Assembly (NCBI GenBank): GCA_016184005.1
Contig: JACPDL010000003.1
Span: 316,974 to 380,973 of the forward strand
Length of the DNA: 64,000 nucleotides
Direction of reading: 5' to 3'
Source: Candidatus Aenigmatarchaeota archaeon
Lineage (GTDB): Archaea > Aenigmatarchaeota > Aenigmatarchaeia > GW2011-AR5
The position numbers were made by a program, and so were the translations under genes. Shown in pieces: positions 8,475-17,568 of this stretch (position 1 is its first letter; the number at the start of each line of letters is the position of its first letter). Under the pieces are notes generated by a model. The model was not told the origin of the DNA, made no database searches, and worked only from the letters and a program-made list of their open reading frames with translations.

Positions 8475-9164
8475 ATGCTGTTAATGCGCTCGGAAAAGCA
8501 GATCGCAACTGTATTGTCCATACTGAAAAGAGAGATGAAGAAATACAGGGACCCTGCACTGACAGAGATAGCAGAGCGCTCAAGGGACCCATTCAAGGTC
8601 CTGGTTTCGTGCATACTCTCGCTGCGCACAAAAGACGCGACGACGGCGAAAGCAAGCGGGCGGCTTTTTGCGCTTGCAGACAAGCCGCAGAAAATGGCAA
8701 GGCTGCCGGTACCGAAGATAGCGAAGGCGATATACCCCGTGGGGTTCTACAGGACAAAGGCAAGAAGGATAAAGAAAATATGTGGAGAGCTGATGAAGAA
8801 ATATGACGGAAAGGTTCCTGACAATTTTGATGCACTGATGGAATTCAAGGGCGTCGGCAGGAAGACGGCGAATATTGTTATGGTCTACGGATTCGGAAAA
8901 CCTGGAATACCAGTTGATGTTCACGTACACGTAATTGCTAACAGACTTGGATGGGTGCAAACCAAAAACGCTGATAAGACTGAACTAGAATTAAGAAAAA
9001 TATTGCCAGGTAAATATTGGATGGAAGTAAATACGTTGTTTGTTGTACATGGGCAGAACATATGTCAAACAAAGAAACCACGATGTGGAGCATGCCCAGT
9101 TATTAAGCATTGTCAATACGGTCCAAAATATTTAACATTGTCTTCTAACTCTAAGAAAAGATGA
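8475..9164 (+). CDS. nth: Endonuclease III, DNA glycosylase/AP lyase
   Basis: Removes oxidised pyrimidines and nicks at abasic sites. 229 residues. The helix-hairpin-helix is FKGVGRKTANIV with the catalytic Lys, and the catalytic Asp is in PVDVHVHV. The [4Fe-4S] cluster ligands follow C-x6-C-x2-C-x5-C near the C terminus (CQTKKPRCGACPVIKHC). Base composition changes abruptly near 8930: the first two thirds are GC-rich at wobble positions and the last third is AT-rich. An alternative ATG lies nine bases downstream of the chosen start. Confidence 0.94.
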   Translation: MLLMRSEKQIATVLSILKREMKKYRDPALTEIAERSRDPFKVLVSCILSLRTKDATTAKASGRLFALADKPQKMARLPVPKIAKAIYPVGFYRTKARRIKKICGELMKKYDGKVPDNFDALMEFKGVGRKTANIVMVYGFGKPGIPVDVHVHVIANRLGWVQTKNADKTELELRKILPGKYWMEVNTLFVVHGQNICQTKKPRCGACPVIKHCQYGPKYLTLSSNSKKR

Positions 9165-9261
9165 TCTAGAAAGCTGCCCTGTTTTCGATTACTGCAGCTT
9201 CGGCCCCGCCTATCCGGAGAACAGGCAAAGGGATAAATCCTCATGGGTCATATGAATAATC

Positions 9262-9534
9262 ATGCCGGGTGTCGTAAAAGGTGTTGTGAAAATATCGGAT
9301 ATATGGCAGGCTCCTGAAGAACTGCGGCGTGCGCATAAGTATTTCAGCGACACTGCGTCCAGGACAGTGGTCACCGGGATGCGCTATACAAAGGGTGCAG
9401 ATCCTGAGCTGCTGCTGACGACACTCGACGGAAATGTTCTCGGCATCCGTGAAACTCCGGGCGGTTATGTTATCCGTCCTGTGGATGACAAATTCGACAG
9501 AAGAGACTGGTCCACCAGGGAACCGCGTATATAA
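9262..9534 (+). CDS. Small protein of unknown function
   Basis: 90 residues beginning MPGVVKGVVKISDIWQAP. It looks soluble with short beta strands (LLTTLDGNVLGIRET, GGYVIRPVDD), rich in charged residues, with no recognised motif. It ends 57 bases before the antiporter gene. A TATA-like ATAAATC lies about 30 bases upstream, consistent with a leaderless transcript of its own. Confidence 0.5.
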   Translation: MPGVVKGVVKISDIWQAPEELRRAHKYFSDTASRTVVTGMRYTKGADPELLLTTLDGNVLGIRETPGGYVIRPVDDKFDRRDWSTREPRI

Positions 9535-9591
9535 GCCAGGAACCTATATATACCGCCTTAGCAGTGTTATTGCTCTGCCGAAGGCGTTAAC

Positions 9592-10761
9592 ATGACAACC
9601 GAGCTTTTGATTGACATCGCCCTGCTGCTTCTGGGTGCAAAATTGCTCGGTGAGATAACTGAAAGGGCTGGATTCTCATCGCTCGTTGGAGAGATACTTG
9701 CAGGCATATTGCTAGGTCCTGTTTTTCATATAATCTCACCAAACGGCGTATTCGAGCAGATTGTTTTCTTTGGCATACTGTTCCTGCTGTTCATTATAGG
9801 GCTGTCTACAAAATATGACGACATAAGGAAGAACGTCTACACGGGGAGCTTCCTTGCAGTGAGCGGGGCAGTTCTTACTTTTCTCGGAGGTCTGGCTGCA
9901 GGATGGTATCTCTTCGGAAGTTTTGACATAGGGCTGTTCCTCGGCGTAGCCATGATCTCAACAAGCACGGCAATACCGCTCAAGATTCTTATAGAGAAAG
10001 GCGAGTTTCAAACGCGCGTAGGGCGGATGCTCGCCGTGATTTCTGTAGCCGACGACATAGTAGCAATACTTGCCCTCTCAATACTGACAACATACTTCAC
10101 CGCAGGCGGCGTGAATATATGGAACGTTTTCTCGCTGTTCTTTGCCGTCCTTGGTTTCATACTCGTGGTTCTGACATTTGGCTCAAAGGTTGTTGCAAGA
10201 ATGCTTTCTTTCCTGCGCTTTATCCGTGACGAGCAGATGCTGCTTTCTCTGCCGATAGCCATAATCTTCGTGACGGCTTTCCTCAGCGACAGCACAGGAG
10301 TTGCGGCTGTCACGGGTGCATTTCTTGCAGGAATAACAATGAGTAAAAGCCCGTATGCAGAACCGGTGATATTGCCTAAGTTTCGCGTCATCGGTTATGG
10401 TTTTTTCATCCCGTTGTTCTTCGCGTACAGCGGCATATTGGTAGACATCGGCTCGATAAGCTCTAACTGGCACATAGTGCTCCTGCTTTTTGCTATCGGG
10501 TGCATTACAAAATCAATAGGCTCCGGATTTTTTGCACGGTTTTTCGGTTTCAATGCAAAGGAACAAGCAACAATAGCAGTAGGAATGGTTCCCAGAGGAG
10601 AATACGGCATTGTTATTTCCCAGATTGCACTTTCCGCCGGCGTCATAACAGGAAGTCTTTACACGCTGATGCTTTCATTCGTCATACTTACAATAATTGC
10701 GACGCCACTCTTGTTCAGATTGCATGCAGCAATATCAGACCGGTACTGGAAAGGCTATTAA
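9592..10761 (+). CDS. Kef-type/CPA2 monovalent cation:proton antiporter
   Basis: 389 residues with about 12 hydrophobic segments spanning the whole protein and no C-terminal nucleotide-binding domain. Family features include AKLLGEITERAGFSSLVGEILAG split over the first helices, STSTAIPLKIL around residue 123, a mid-membrane Asp pair in ISVADDIVAIL (the ion-binding site of CPA transporters), and VAAVTGAFLAGITMS. It probably exchanges Na+ or K+ for protons across the cell membrane. Ion specificity cannot be inferred from sequence. Confidence 0.88.
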   Translation: MTTELLIDIALLLLGAKLLGEITERAGFSSLVGEILAGILLGPVFHIISPNGVFEQIVFFGILFLLFIIGLSTKYDDIRKNVYTGSFLAVSGAVLTFLGGLAAGWYLFGSFDIGLFLGVAMISTSTAIPLKILIEKGEFQTRVGRMLAVISVADDIVAILALSILTTYFTAGGVNIWNVFSLFFAVLGFILVVLTFGSKVVARMLSFLRFIRDEQMLLSLPIAIIFVTAFLSDSTGVAAVTGAFLAGITMSKSPYAEPVILPKFRVIGYGFFIPLFFAYSGILVDIGSISSNWHIVLLLFAIGCITKSIGSGFFARFFGFNAKEQATIAVGMVPRGEYGIVISQIALSAGVITGSLYTLMLSFVILTIIATPLLFRLHAAISDRYWKGY

Positions 10762-10834
10762 ACCTATATATACAACGCCTCGCCATATAACAACTACTTC
10801 TAAATGTAATTCGCTAGTAATTGGTGGAATGTAA

Positions 10835-10972
10835 GTGGCCAGAAGGAAAAAAAGCAAGTACAAAAAAACGCACATTGAGATGTGGCGGTGCCATGGCTGC
10901 GAGTTTGAATGGACCTACAAGACTTTCCGATGCCCATTATGCGCTACCAGCGCCATGACAAAGATCATCTAA
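10835..10972 (+). CDS. Small basic zinc-ribbon protein (45 aa, GTG start)
   Basis: 45 residues, GTG start. A highly basic N-terminus (ARRKKSKYKK) precedes a zinc ribbon with CHGC and CPLC knuckles 15 residues apart. The basic tail and ribbon are reminiscent of small ribosomal or RNA-binding zinc proteins, but I do not recognise it as a named ribosomal protein. The 160 bases downstream (10973-11131) are T/A-rich with nothing further visible. Confidence 0.6.
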   Translation: MARRKKSKYKKTHIEMWRCHGCEFEWTYKTFRCPLCATSAMTKII

Positions 10973-11161
10973 GTTCCTTTTTCACTTTTCTTCATTTTCT
11001 TTACGATTATTACATAATGTTATCCAAAATTTTTACTTGCTCCAAATATTTTTGTGTGATTGAAATGTAATGCTTATCAACTAATTTTTCCATTCCAATA
11101 GCTTTTTGTTAAGCAAAACCAATAAAATATTGTGCAGTACATATCCAGAAAACTGTCAATA

Positions 11162-11452
11162 ATGATGCCGATATTAATAACTGGAATTTCATTTGCTCCT
11201 GCAGATTTGTCAGCATACGAAAGGCCCGTTGCCCCTCCAAAAATAACTTGTGTTTCTTCTATAGATGGGCAAAGAAGGCTCGTTGACACGTTATATGGTG
11301 AAATAGAAGGCGGTGGACGCTCTTATCTAGTAAGATTAAGTGAAAAGATAGTAAAAGAATCAGCCATGCCTGAAGACTTAAAATGGCATAAAGGCGATTG
11401 CTTGCCAAAACGTCCTGTTATAATTGCTGATATTTTGCGTCAAGAAGAGTAA
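11162..11452 (+). CDS. Small protein of unknown function
   Basis: 96 residues from the ATG at 11162. A GTG at 11132 would add ten residues, but the TATA-like AATAAAATATT at 11121-11131 favours the later start. The N-terminus MMPILITGISFAPADLSAY is mildly hydrophobic and may be a short anchor or signal. The rest is charged, with no recognised domain. The gene is AT-rich relative to its neighbours, suggesting recent acquisition. Confidence 0.45.
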   Translation: MMPILITGISFAPADLSAYERPVAPPKITCVSSIDGQRRLVDTLYGEIEGGGRSYLVRLSEKIVKESAMPEDLKWHKGDCLPKRPVIIADILRQEE

Positions 11453-11495
11453 CAAATGAAAAAATCTTTTAATAGTTGTTAGACGAACATATGAG

Positions 11496-13205
11496 ATGAC
11501 GCCAAACTCGCGTAAAGTTCTTGCTGAGAAGACGCTAGAAAGAGAGTCTTATTCTCCTTTTCCTGAAGGTTACGTGAAAGGTAAAACAAAATACGTTATT
11601 GTTACCGGCAGTGTCATGTCTGGCGTTGGCAAGGGCACTTTCTCGGGCGCTCTGTGCACACTGCTCAGCTGTCACGGATTGAAGATTTCTCCCGTGAAAT
11701 TTGACGGCTACATAAACTTTGACGCAGGGACTCTAAATCCGTTCAGGCATGGCGAAGTCTTTGTTCTTCAGGACGGTACCGAGTGTGATCTTGATTTAGG
11801 CTCGTATGAAAGGGCTTTGCACCGGAACCTTACAAAGGATAATTACCTGACTGGCGGTAAGATATTCAAGATAATCATAGACAAGGAGCGCGCTGGCAAA
11901 TATCTCGGGAGGGATGTTCAGTTCATTCCGCACGTCACAGGAGAGATAAAATATTTCCTTCGCAGTCTTGCTATGAAGAGTAGTGCTGACATAGTATTGG
12001 TAGAGGTTGGTGGGACAGTTGGCGATTTGGAAAATTCATACTTTGTTGAAGCTATGCGCGAGCTGAGACATGAAGAAGGCCAGTCGAATGTTATGTTTGT
12101 AAACGTTACTTATATCATTGAGCCGGGCTCGCTCAGAGAACACAAAAGCAAAGCTGCGCAGATTGGTTTCAGGCAGCTGATGGCTTTGGGCGTCCAGCCG
12201 GACATGATAATATGCAGGTCACAGACACCGATAACAAATTCAGTAGCAGACAAGATAAGCGTTTTTGCTAACGTGCCCCCGGAAAGGGTCTACAACTTAT
12301 ACGATTTTTCAAACGTATATGAGATCCCCCTGATTCTCCGGGATATCGGACTGGATGCTGAATTGTTCAAGATATTCGGTATAGCGCCGAGAGAAAACCA
12401 TGACAGCCTGATGAATTTCAATAACTGGAAAGATTTTGTCGAGAAAATAAAGAATGCAAAAAAAGAAATCTCCGTAGGAATAGTGGGGAAGTACACGAAT
12501 GTTCACGATTCATATCTTAGCATAATAAAATCCCTCGAACATGCGGCGCCTTATTTTTCTGCTTCCGTTAAAATAAAATGGATAGAATCAACGGATATAG
12601 AAGACGAGAAGATTTCCGCTGAAGAGGCGCTGAAAGGGTTTGACGGGATAATCGTTCCTGGCGGGTTTGGAAAAAGGGGCATAGAAGGAAAGATCCAGGC
12701 CATCAGATACGTAAGAGAGAATAACATTCCATACCTGGGTTTGTGCTACGGTTTGCAGCTTGCCGTAGTCGAATTTGCAAGAAATGTCTGCGGCCTGAAA
12801 GATGCAAACACCACTGAAGTCGATCCTGAAACCGGATGCCCGATCATAGATATCATACCTGACCAGGACAGCAATATAGAGAATTCGCGCATAGGCGGAA
12901 CAATGAGGCTTGGAGACTATCCGGCAAGATTGAAGCCAGACTCACTGGCAAGAAGACTCTACGGAAAAGATATTGTATCCGAGAGGCATCGGCACAGGTA
13001 TGAGCTTGTTCACAAATTTCACAAGACACTGGAAGAAAAAGGCCTTGTCATTTCAGGCACGTATGAAGAGAAAGGCCTGCCAGAATTTATTGAAATCCCC
13101 GGCCACAAATTCTTCTTGGCCACCCAAGCACATGCAGAGTTCACATCGCGCCCGCTGCAGCCGAATCCTATGTTTCTGGGTTTCATTGAAGCATGCGTCA
13201 AGTGA
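11496..13205 (+). CDS. pyrG: CTP synthase
   Basis: Makes CTP from UTP, ATP and glutamine. 569 residues with both domains. The N-terminal synthetase has the P-loop MSGVGKG and an unusual INFDAGTLNPFRHGEVF segment where most enzymes have LNVDPGTMSPYQHGEVF. The C-terminal class I glutamine amidotransferase has its nucleophile Cys in LGLCYGLQLA, plus SERHRHRYE and the final His-Glu in HAEFTSRP. The divergent substrate loop suggests a distinct subfamily, but all catalytic residues are present. It is followed directly by guaB. Confidence 0.95.
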   Translation: MTPNSRKVLAEKTLERESYSPFPEGYVKGKTKYVIVTGSVMSGVGKGTFSGALCTLLSCHGLKISPVKFDGYINFDAGTLNPFRHGEVFVLQDGTECDLDLGSYERALHRNLTKDNYLTGGKIFKIIIDKERAGKYLGRDVQFIPHVTGEIKYFLRSLAMKSSADIVLVEVGGTVGDLENSYFVEAMRELRHEEGQSNVMFVNVTYIIEPGSLREHKSKAAQIGFRQLMALGVQPDMIICRSQTPITNSVADKISVFANVPPERVYNLYDFSNVYEIPLILRDIGLDAELFKIFGIAPRENHDSLMNFNNWKDFVEKIKNAKKEISVGIVGKYTNVHDSYLSIIKSLEHAAPYFSASVKIKWIESTDIEDEKISAEEALKGFDGIIVPGGFGKRGIEGKIQAIRYVRENNIPYLGLCYGLQLAVVEFARNVCGLKDANTTEVDPETGCPIIDIIPDQDSNIENSRIGGTMRLGDYPARLKPDSLARRLYGKDIVSERHRHRYELVHKFHKTLEEKGLVISGTYEEKGLPEFIEIPGHKFFLATQAHAEFTSRPLQPNPMFLGFIEACVK

Positions 13206-13213
13206 ATCTCAGA

Positions 13214-13221
13214 TTATAAAT
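13214..13221 (+). promoter_or_regulatory. TATA box of guaB
   Basis: TTATAAAT lies about 26 bases before the ATG at 13244. This indicates a leaderless transcript and argues against the in-frame TTG at 13226. Confidence 0.6.
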
Positions 13222-13243
13222 ATTTTTGGCATGCTATAGTTAT

Positions 13244-14785
13244 ATGGCAAGAGAAATAATCAGAAACCCGCAGGCGCTGCCGCTTTCTTCTTACAGTGTG
13301 CGGGAAACAAGTTTCGGAGAACTGCCTTCCGGTTATAGGGGCCTTATCACACTTCCGGGATACATTTCCAGAGACCTTTCTCCTGATTCAATAGATGTCT
13401 CATCGCCCTTGACAAAATACAGGCCTGGAAAAAATGAGCCTGCAATAAGACTGAATATACCAGTACTAAGCGCTGCGATGCAGTCTGTTTCAGGCCAAAA
13501 AATGGGAATTGCCTTGGCAAGAATGGGCGGCCTTGCGGCCATTTACTGCAGCCAGCCGATAGAAGAAGAAGCTGACATGGTCAAAGCTGTCAAGAGGCAT
13601 AAAGGCGCCTTCATTGAACCGGAAGTTGTTTCAGCTCAAGATAGTATTGAATATGTCGCGGAAAGAATGAGACGAACTGGCTATTCCAAATTTTTCGTTA
13701 CACAGGGCAGAGATCAACATGGAATACTTCTTGGTCTTGTAACAGATAACGATTTTGACGCTGAAATGCATAAGGGTCAGACAGTTGCGCAAAGAATGCG
13801 CCCTGTCAGAGAGCTTGATGTTGTTTATCATGATGAAGTTAGTCATGACGTCAAGCAATCCAACGAAAAAGCAAAATCAAGCCATCATAGTGCATTGCCG
13901 GTGATTTACAGAGACGGTAGATTGCGGGATGTTATATTTAGAAAAGATATCAGAGATCACCGGGAACACAAAACTGAATTGATTGATGATATGAAAAGGC
14001 TGAGAGTAATCGCTGCAGTAAATACGCATGATTACAAAGACAGGATACCTGCTGTTGTGGATGCCGGCGTTGATTTAATCCTGATAGATACTTCCCAAGG
14101 CTGGACAGATCATCTTGCTGATACTTCACATTTTGCACTAAACAAATATCCTGGGATACCTGTCATAGGCGGAAATGTCGTGACAGCAGACGGCTTTAAT
14201 TTTCTTGTAAAGGATTGCGGAGTGGATTCTGTTAAAGCTGGAATGGGAATCGCTTCTATATGCATAACACCGGAACAAATAGGCGTTGCAAGAAGCCAGG
14301 ACAGGGCAATAGAAGAAGTTACTAAAGCCAGGGATAAGCATCTTGAAGAAACAGGAGAATACGTCCCCATAATTGCCGATGGTGGGGTCCGCAGCGTACG
14401 TGACATGGTTGTTGCACTTGCATTAGGTGCTGACTCTATCATGGCTGGAAGATTTTTTGCGGGAACAAACGAGAGTCCTACTGAAATAAACTACAAATTT
14501 TCCCCGCCTAGAAAACCTTATTGGGGCGAAGGATCTGACCGCGCAAAGAGCTGGAGAGAAAAACGCGGCTACAGCATAGAATTCGAAGAAGGCGTTCCAG
14601 ATGCATGGGTGGATTATGTGGGCCCTTTAGAGCCGTACCTGACTCAAGCAATGGAACAACTGAAAGCCGGCATAAGAAAAGCAGGCTGCAGGACAATAGA
14701 CGGGCTTCACAGAAATGCTGTCGTTGAAACTATCTCTGAAGAAGAGGTTGGTGCTCACAGCGTTCATATTGAAAAGAAAGAGTAG
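13244..14785 (+). CDS. guaB: Inosine-5'-monophosphate dehydrogenase
   Basis: Oxidises IMP to XMP, the committed step to GMP. 513 residues from the ATG at 13244. The TIM barrel is interrupted by a tandem CBS module at about 95-240. The catalytic Cys lies in the loop KAGMGIASICITP, and the phosphate-binding IIADGGVRS and GADSIMAGRFFAG segments are present. The C-terminal flap region contains GVPDAWVDYVGP. The usual G-x-G-S-x-C is G-I-A-S-I-C here. It converges on purA with a two-base gap, so no terminator fits between them. Confidence 0.94.
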   Translation: MAREIIRNPQALPLSSYSVRETSFGELPSGYRGLITLPGYISRDLSPDSIDVSSPLTKYRPGKNEPAIRLNIPVLSAAMQSVSGQKMGIALARMGGLAAIYCSQPIEEEADMVKAVKRHKGAFIEPEVVSAQDSIEYVAERMRRTGYSKFFVTQGRDQHGILLGLVTDNDFDAEMHKGQTVAQRMRPVRELDVVYHDEVSHDVKQSNEKAKSSHHSALPVIYRDGRLRDVIFRKDIRDHREHKTELIDDMKRLRVIAAVNTHDYKDRIPAVVDAGVDLILIDTSQGWTDHLADTSHFALNKYPGIPVIGGNVVTADGFNFLVKDCGVDSVKAGMGIASICITPEQIGVARSQDRAIEEVTKARDKHLEETGEYVPIIADGGVRSVRDMVVALALGADSIMAGRFFAGTNESPTEINYKFSPPRKPYWGEGSDRAKSWREKRGYSIEFEEGVPDAWVDYVGPLEPYLTQAMEQLKAGIRKAGCRTIDGLHRNAVVETISEEEVGAHSVHIEKKE

Positions 14786-14787
14786 CT

Positions 14788-15843
14788 TCAGCGCCTGTCA
14801 ACAATGTCAAAGACATCTTCACCCGTTCCTATCAGGGTGACAGGCAAATCAAGCTCATTCTCCAGCTTCTCGATGAAGGATCTTGCGTCGCCGGTTAATC
14901 CGCGATAATCCCTTTCGCCTTTATTGCCGTCATAGACCATATCGATCTTTGTGACGGCAATCTGCGTTGCGCCGTTCATGTCGGCTGTTTTCTTTGCCAG
15001 CCTGAAAACTTCTGGCGTCCATTCGCCTAATCTCCTCATCCTACCAGTAACAGTACCATATTCTCCTTTTCCTTCTGCTCTTAGTTTTTGTTGAGATTCT
15101 TCTGGAAGTTCTCCTGGGAAGACACCGGTTCCAACTCTGCTAGGTAATGCTTTGTAGACAACAATAACATCCTTTACATGAGTAGGTCCTATTCCTACAT
15201 CGGCACAAGCTGAACCGGCTGTTGTGTCTTTTGTTGTAACTTGAGGATAAGTAAGGCCTTGCGATGTTTCAAACCCGAAAAGAGAAAGCATTGCTCCTTG
15301 AGTCATTTCAACAAGAACTTTTTCTCCGCGAGACATTCCATCAATCAGACAACTTGAAACATCAGCCACATATTTGGAAAGTTCTGGTACATCTTTTGCA
15401 AATCTAAGTTTATCAGATCTAGTTACCCTGTCTTGCTGCGCAATTCCTGATCCTGTTCCAGTTGTACCTAGTTTACTTTTGTTGTAATTTGTTCTATCTC
15501 TGTCTATATGTTCCTGATCGATAATAGGACACAATCTATCTACGTAGAACCTGCCACCTATTTCACATAGTTCGATTTCTTTTAACAGTATTTTTGGATC
15601 AACAAGCACACCTCTTCCTATGTAAAGTTTTGTATTAGGATTTGTGAAAGCAGAAGGTACCATGCTTAATTGATATTTTCTACCGCCAATACAAACTGTA
15701 TGGCCGGCATTGGTACCAACGCCACCTTTTCCTGCATTTTCATAACTATCTATGATTACCACATAAGAAATAATCTTTCCTTTACCTTCATCGCCGAACC
15801 ATCCACCAACTACAACATCTACTGTTTTCTGCGGCTGACCCAT
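14788..15843 (-). CDS. purA: Adenylosuccinate synthetase
   Basis: Joins IMP and aspartate using GTP on the way to AMP. 351 residues from the ATG at 15843; an upstream in-frame ATG at 15870 would add nine. The length matches the short archaeal form rather than the 430-residue bacterial form. The GTP-binding loop GGWFGDEGKGK is near residue 10, the IMP loop GTTGTGSGIAQQ near 120, and VTKIDMVYDG near 300 replaces the usual NKLD-type motif. The N-terminal two thirds (15050-15840) are markedly more AT-rich than the C-terminal third. Confidence 0.93.
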   Translation of the reverse strand: MGQPQKTVDVVVGGWFGDEGKGKIISYVVIIDSYENAGKGGVGTNAGHTVCIGGRKYQLSMVPSAFTNPNTKLYIGRGVLVDPKILLKEIELCEIGGRFYVDRLCPIIDQEHIDRDRTNYNKSKLGTTGTGSGIAQQDRVTRSDKLRFAKDVPELSKYVADVSSCLIDGMSRGEKVLVEMTQGAMLSLFGFETSQGLTYPQVTTKDTTAGSACADVGIGPTHVKDVIVVYKALPSRVGTGVFPGELPEESQQKLRAEGKGEYGTVTGRMRRLGEWTPEVFRLAKKTADMNGATQIAVTKIDMVYDGNKGERDYRGLTGDARSFIEKLENELDLPVTLIGTGEDVFDIVDRR

Positions 15844-15902
15844 TTTATTACCAATAATATTTCCTGCCAAACTTTAAATCCCTGGGTTGCTACAACAAAC
15901 TT

Positions 15903-16688
15903 ATGGAAGAAACTTCTACCAGGACTATAGAGAGGATAGGCGAGCAGAGAAAGCACGTCATGGAGAGGCTTGGCAGAATAAGGAGAAGAATAGCCGTGAT
16001 GTCCGGTAAGGGCGGCGTAGGCAAGACGACCGTGGCTATAAACATAGCTGCACTGCTTGCTGAAAATAATAGCGTGGGGTTGCTGGATGCCGACATAGAC
16101 TGCCCGAATGTCAACAAGTTCCTCGGGATAACAGAAAAATTCAGCGTTTCAGGCGGAAAAATAAAGCCCGTCGAGAAATACAGCATGAAGATTGCATCGA
16201 TGGCTTCACTCCAGGATTCAGAGGATACAGCCATAATCTGGCGGGGGCCTATGATATCTCACGCCATACTGCAGTTTCTTGAATCGGTTGAATGGGGTAA
16301 TCTTGACTATCTGATCATAGACACGCCGCCCGGGACATCCGACGCCGCGCTGACGCTCATGCAGCTTGTGCAGCTGAGCGGCGTGGTAATAGTTTCTACC
16401 CCCCATCCTGTCTCATTAACAGACGCAAACAAAACGATAAACATGGCAAAGCAGATGAATGTTCCTGTACTCGGCATTGTCGAGAACATGGCTGGAGGAA
16501 TCTTTGGCTCAGGAGTCGAAAAACTGGCGGAAAGCGCAGGAGTTCCTTTTCTTGGGAGCATAAAGCTGCAGAAAACACTCAGCAACATGACAAGCAAGGG
16601 CGTACCTGCAGTGAAGGATGACAAAAATCTGCGCAAAGATTTCGAGAATATCGTAAAAGGACTTCTTCTGCACCAGCAAAAAGATTAA
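15903..16688 (+). CDS. Mrp/NBP35-type iron-sulfur cluster carrier ATPase
   Basis: P-loop NTPase of the Mrp/ApbC family that carries or inserts Fe-S clusters. 261 residues. The deviant Walker A MSGKGGVGKTT is near residue 36, switch I LLDADIDCPN near 65 and Walker B-like IIDTPPGTSD near 140. The C-terminal CxxC that binds the bridging cluster in many members is not visible, so cluster binding may use other residues or partners. Fe-S-related genes (Rieske, DUF1858-HesB) lie 2-3 kb downstream on the same strand. Confidence 0.9.
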   Translation: MEETSTRTIERIGEQRKHVMERLGRIRRRIAVMSGKGGVGKTTVAINIAALLAENNSVGLLDADIDCPNVNKFLGITEKFSVSGGKIKPVEKYSMKIASMASLQDSEDTAIIWRGPMISHAILQFLESVEWGNLDYLIIDTPPGTSDAALTLMQLVQLSGVVIVSTPHPVSLTDANKTINMAKQMNVPVLGIVENMAGGIFGSGVEKLAESAGVPFLGSIKLQKTLSNMTSKGVPAVKDDKNLRKDFENIVKGLLLHQQKD

Positions 16689-16720
16689 ATATAGGGGAAA
16701 GTAAAAAATACAAGAGACTT

Positions 16721-17149
16721 ATGAAAATATTTTCAGTCATAGAGGCTGAAGAATTACTGCCCACACTCAAAACAAATCTTGAAAAGATTTTTCACTTGAA
16801 CCAGACGCTGAAAGCGGTTTCGGCAGATATAGACTCGCTTATTGACATCTGGGGAGAGGACGTTTACAAACACAACCATGTCGATAACGGCTATTATACG
16901 GATCTCGCAAGCAAGCAGCAGGAAGTCATGAAGCACCTGCAGGATGAAATGATGAAAATAAACCAATTAGGCTGTTTTGTAAAGGATATCGAACGCGGCC
17001 TGGTAGATTTTTACTACGAGCTCAACGACGAGGTTGTCTTCCTCTGCTGGAGATACGGGGAAGACAAGATAAACCACTGGCATGCGCTGAATTCAGGCTT
17101 TACAGGAAGAAGGCCGCTAAGAGACCTCTTCGCTTTTAACAGGCAGTGA
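16721..17149 (+). CDS. DUF2203-family protein
   Basis: 142 residues. It matches the DUF2203 pattern: an N-terminal MKIFSVIEAEELLPTL, a central helical hairpin, then VKDIERGLVDFYYEL, VVFLCWRYGEDKINHWH and a C-terminal GFTGRRPL. The family is conserved in archaea and bacteria with no established function. It follows the Mrp gene by 32 bases and may share its transcript. Confidence 0.8.
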   Translation: MKIFSVIEAEELLPTLKTNLEKIFHLNQTLKAVSADIDSLIDIWGEDVYKHNHVDNGYYTDLASKQQEVMKHLQDEMMKINQLGCFVKDIERGLVDFYYELNDEVVFLCWRYGEDKINHWHALNSGFTGRRPLRDLFAFNRQ

Positions 17150-17187
17150 TTGGTTCTTAAATAGTCTGATTGCCTGATTTAGCAATT

Positions 17188-17514
17188 ATGATAATTCCGC
17201 AATATATAGCCCGGGCAGAAAACAAATTGAAGAAAGCAGATCCAGAGAGAAGACCAGAAACTAGAAGAAGAATCAAAAATGACAAAGGACTGACAAGCGT
17301 CTACAGAGACGGCACTGCTTCCAGAAACATTTTTAATATGGAAATGTTTGACGACCCTGTGTGGAATATTCTTCATGGTGATTTTCCAAAATATACAGTA
17401 GGCGGGCGTGAATTGGCCAGGGTTCTCTGGCATAAAATGACTAACAGGACAATGACAAAAGATGAGTATAATCCCGTTTTGGGAAGAAAGCATCCTGTTC
17501 TATATCCTGGATGA
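17188..17514 (+). CDS. Protein of unknown function
   Basis: 108 residues from the ATG at 17188; a TTG 18 bases upstream is possible. It is basic at the N-terminus (ENKLKKADPERRPETRRRIK) with a mixed central part and a His/Pro-rich end. No domain is recognised. It lies between the DUF2203 gene and the AP endonuclease on the same strand. Confidence 0.5.
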   Translation: MIIPQYIARAENKLKKADPERRPETRRRIKNDKGLTSVYRDGTASRNIFNMEMFDDPVWNILHGDFPKYTVGGRELARVLWHKMTNRTMTKDEYNPVLGRKHPVLYPG

Positions 17515-17568
17515 TGCAGCAGATTTGCTCCGCCTGTTGCTTAAGAATATTTTCCTTCTACTAGTTTG

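Noticed and set aside
14786..14787. Terminator between guaB and purA
   Set aside because: The convergent stops are two bases apart, leaving no room for one; termination must lie within the opposing genes.
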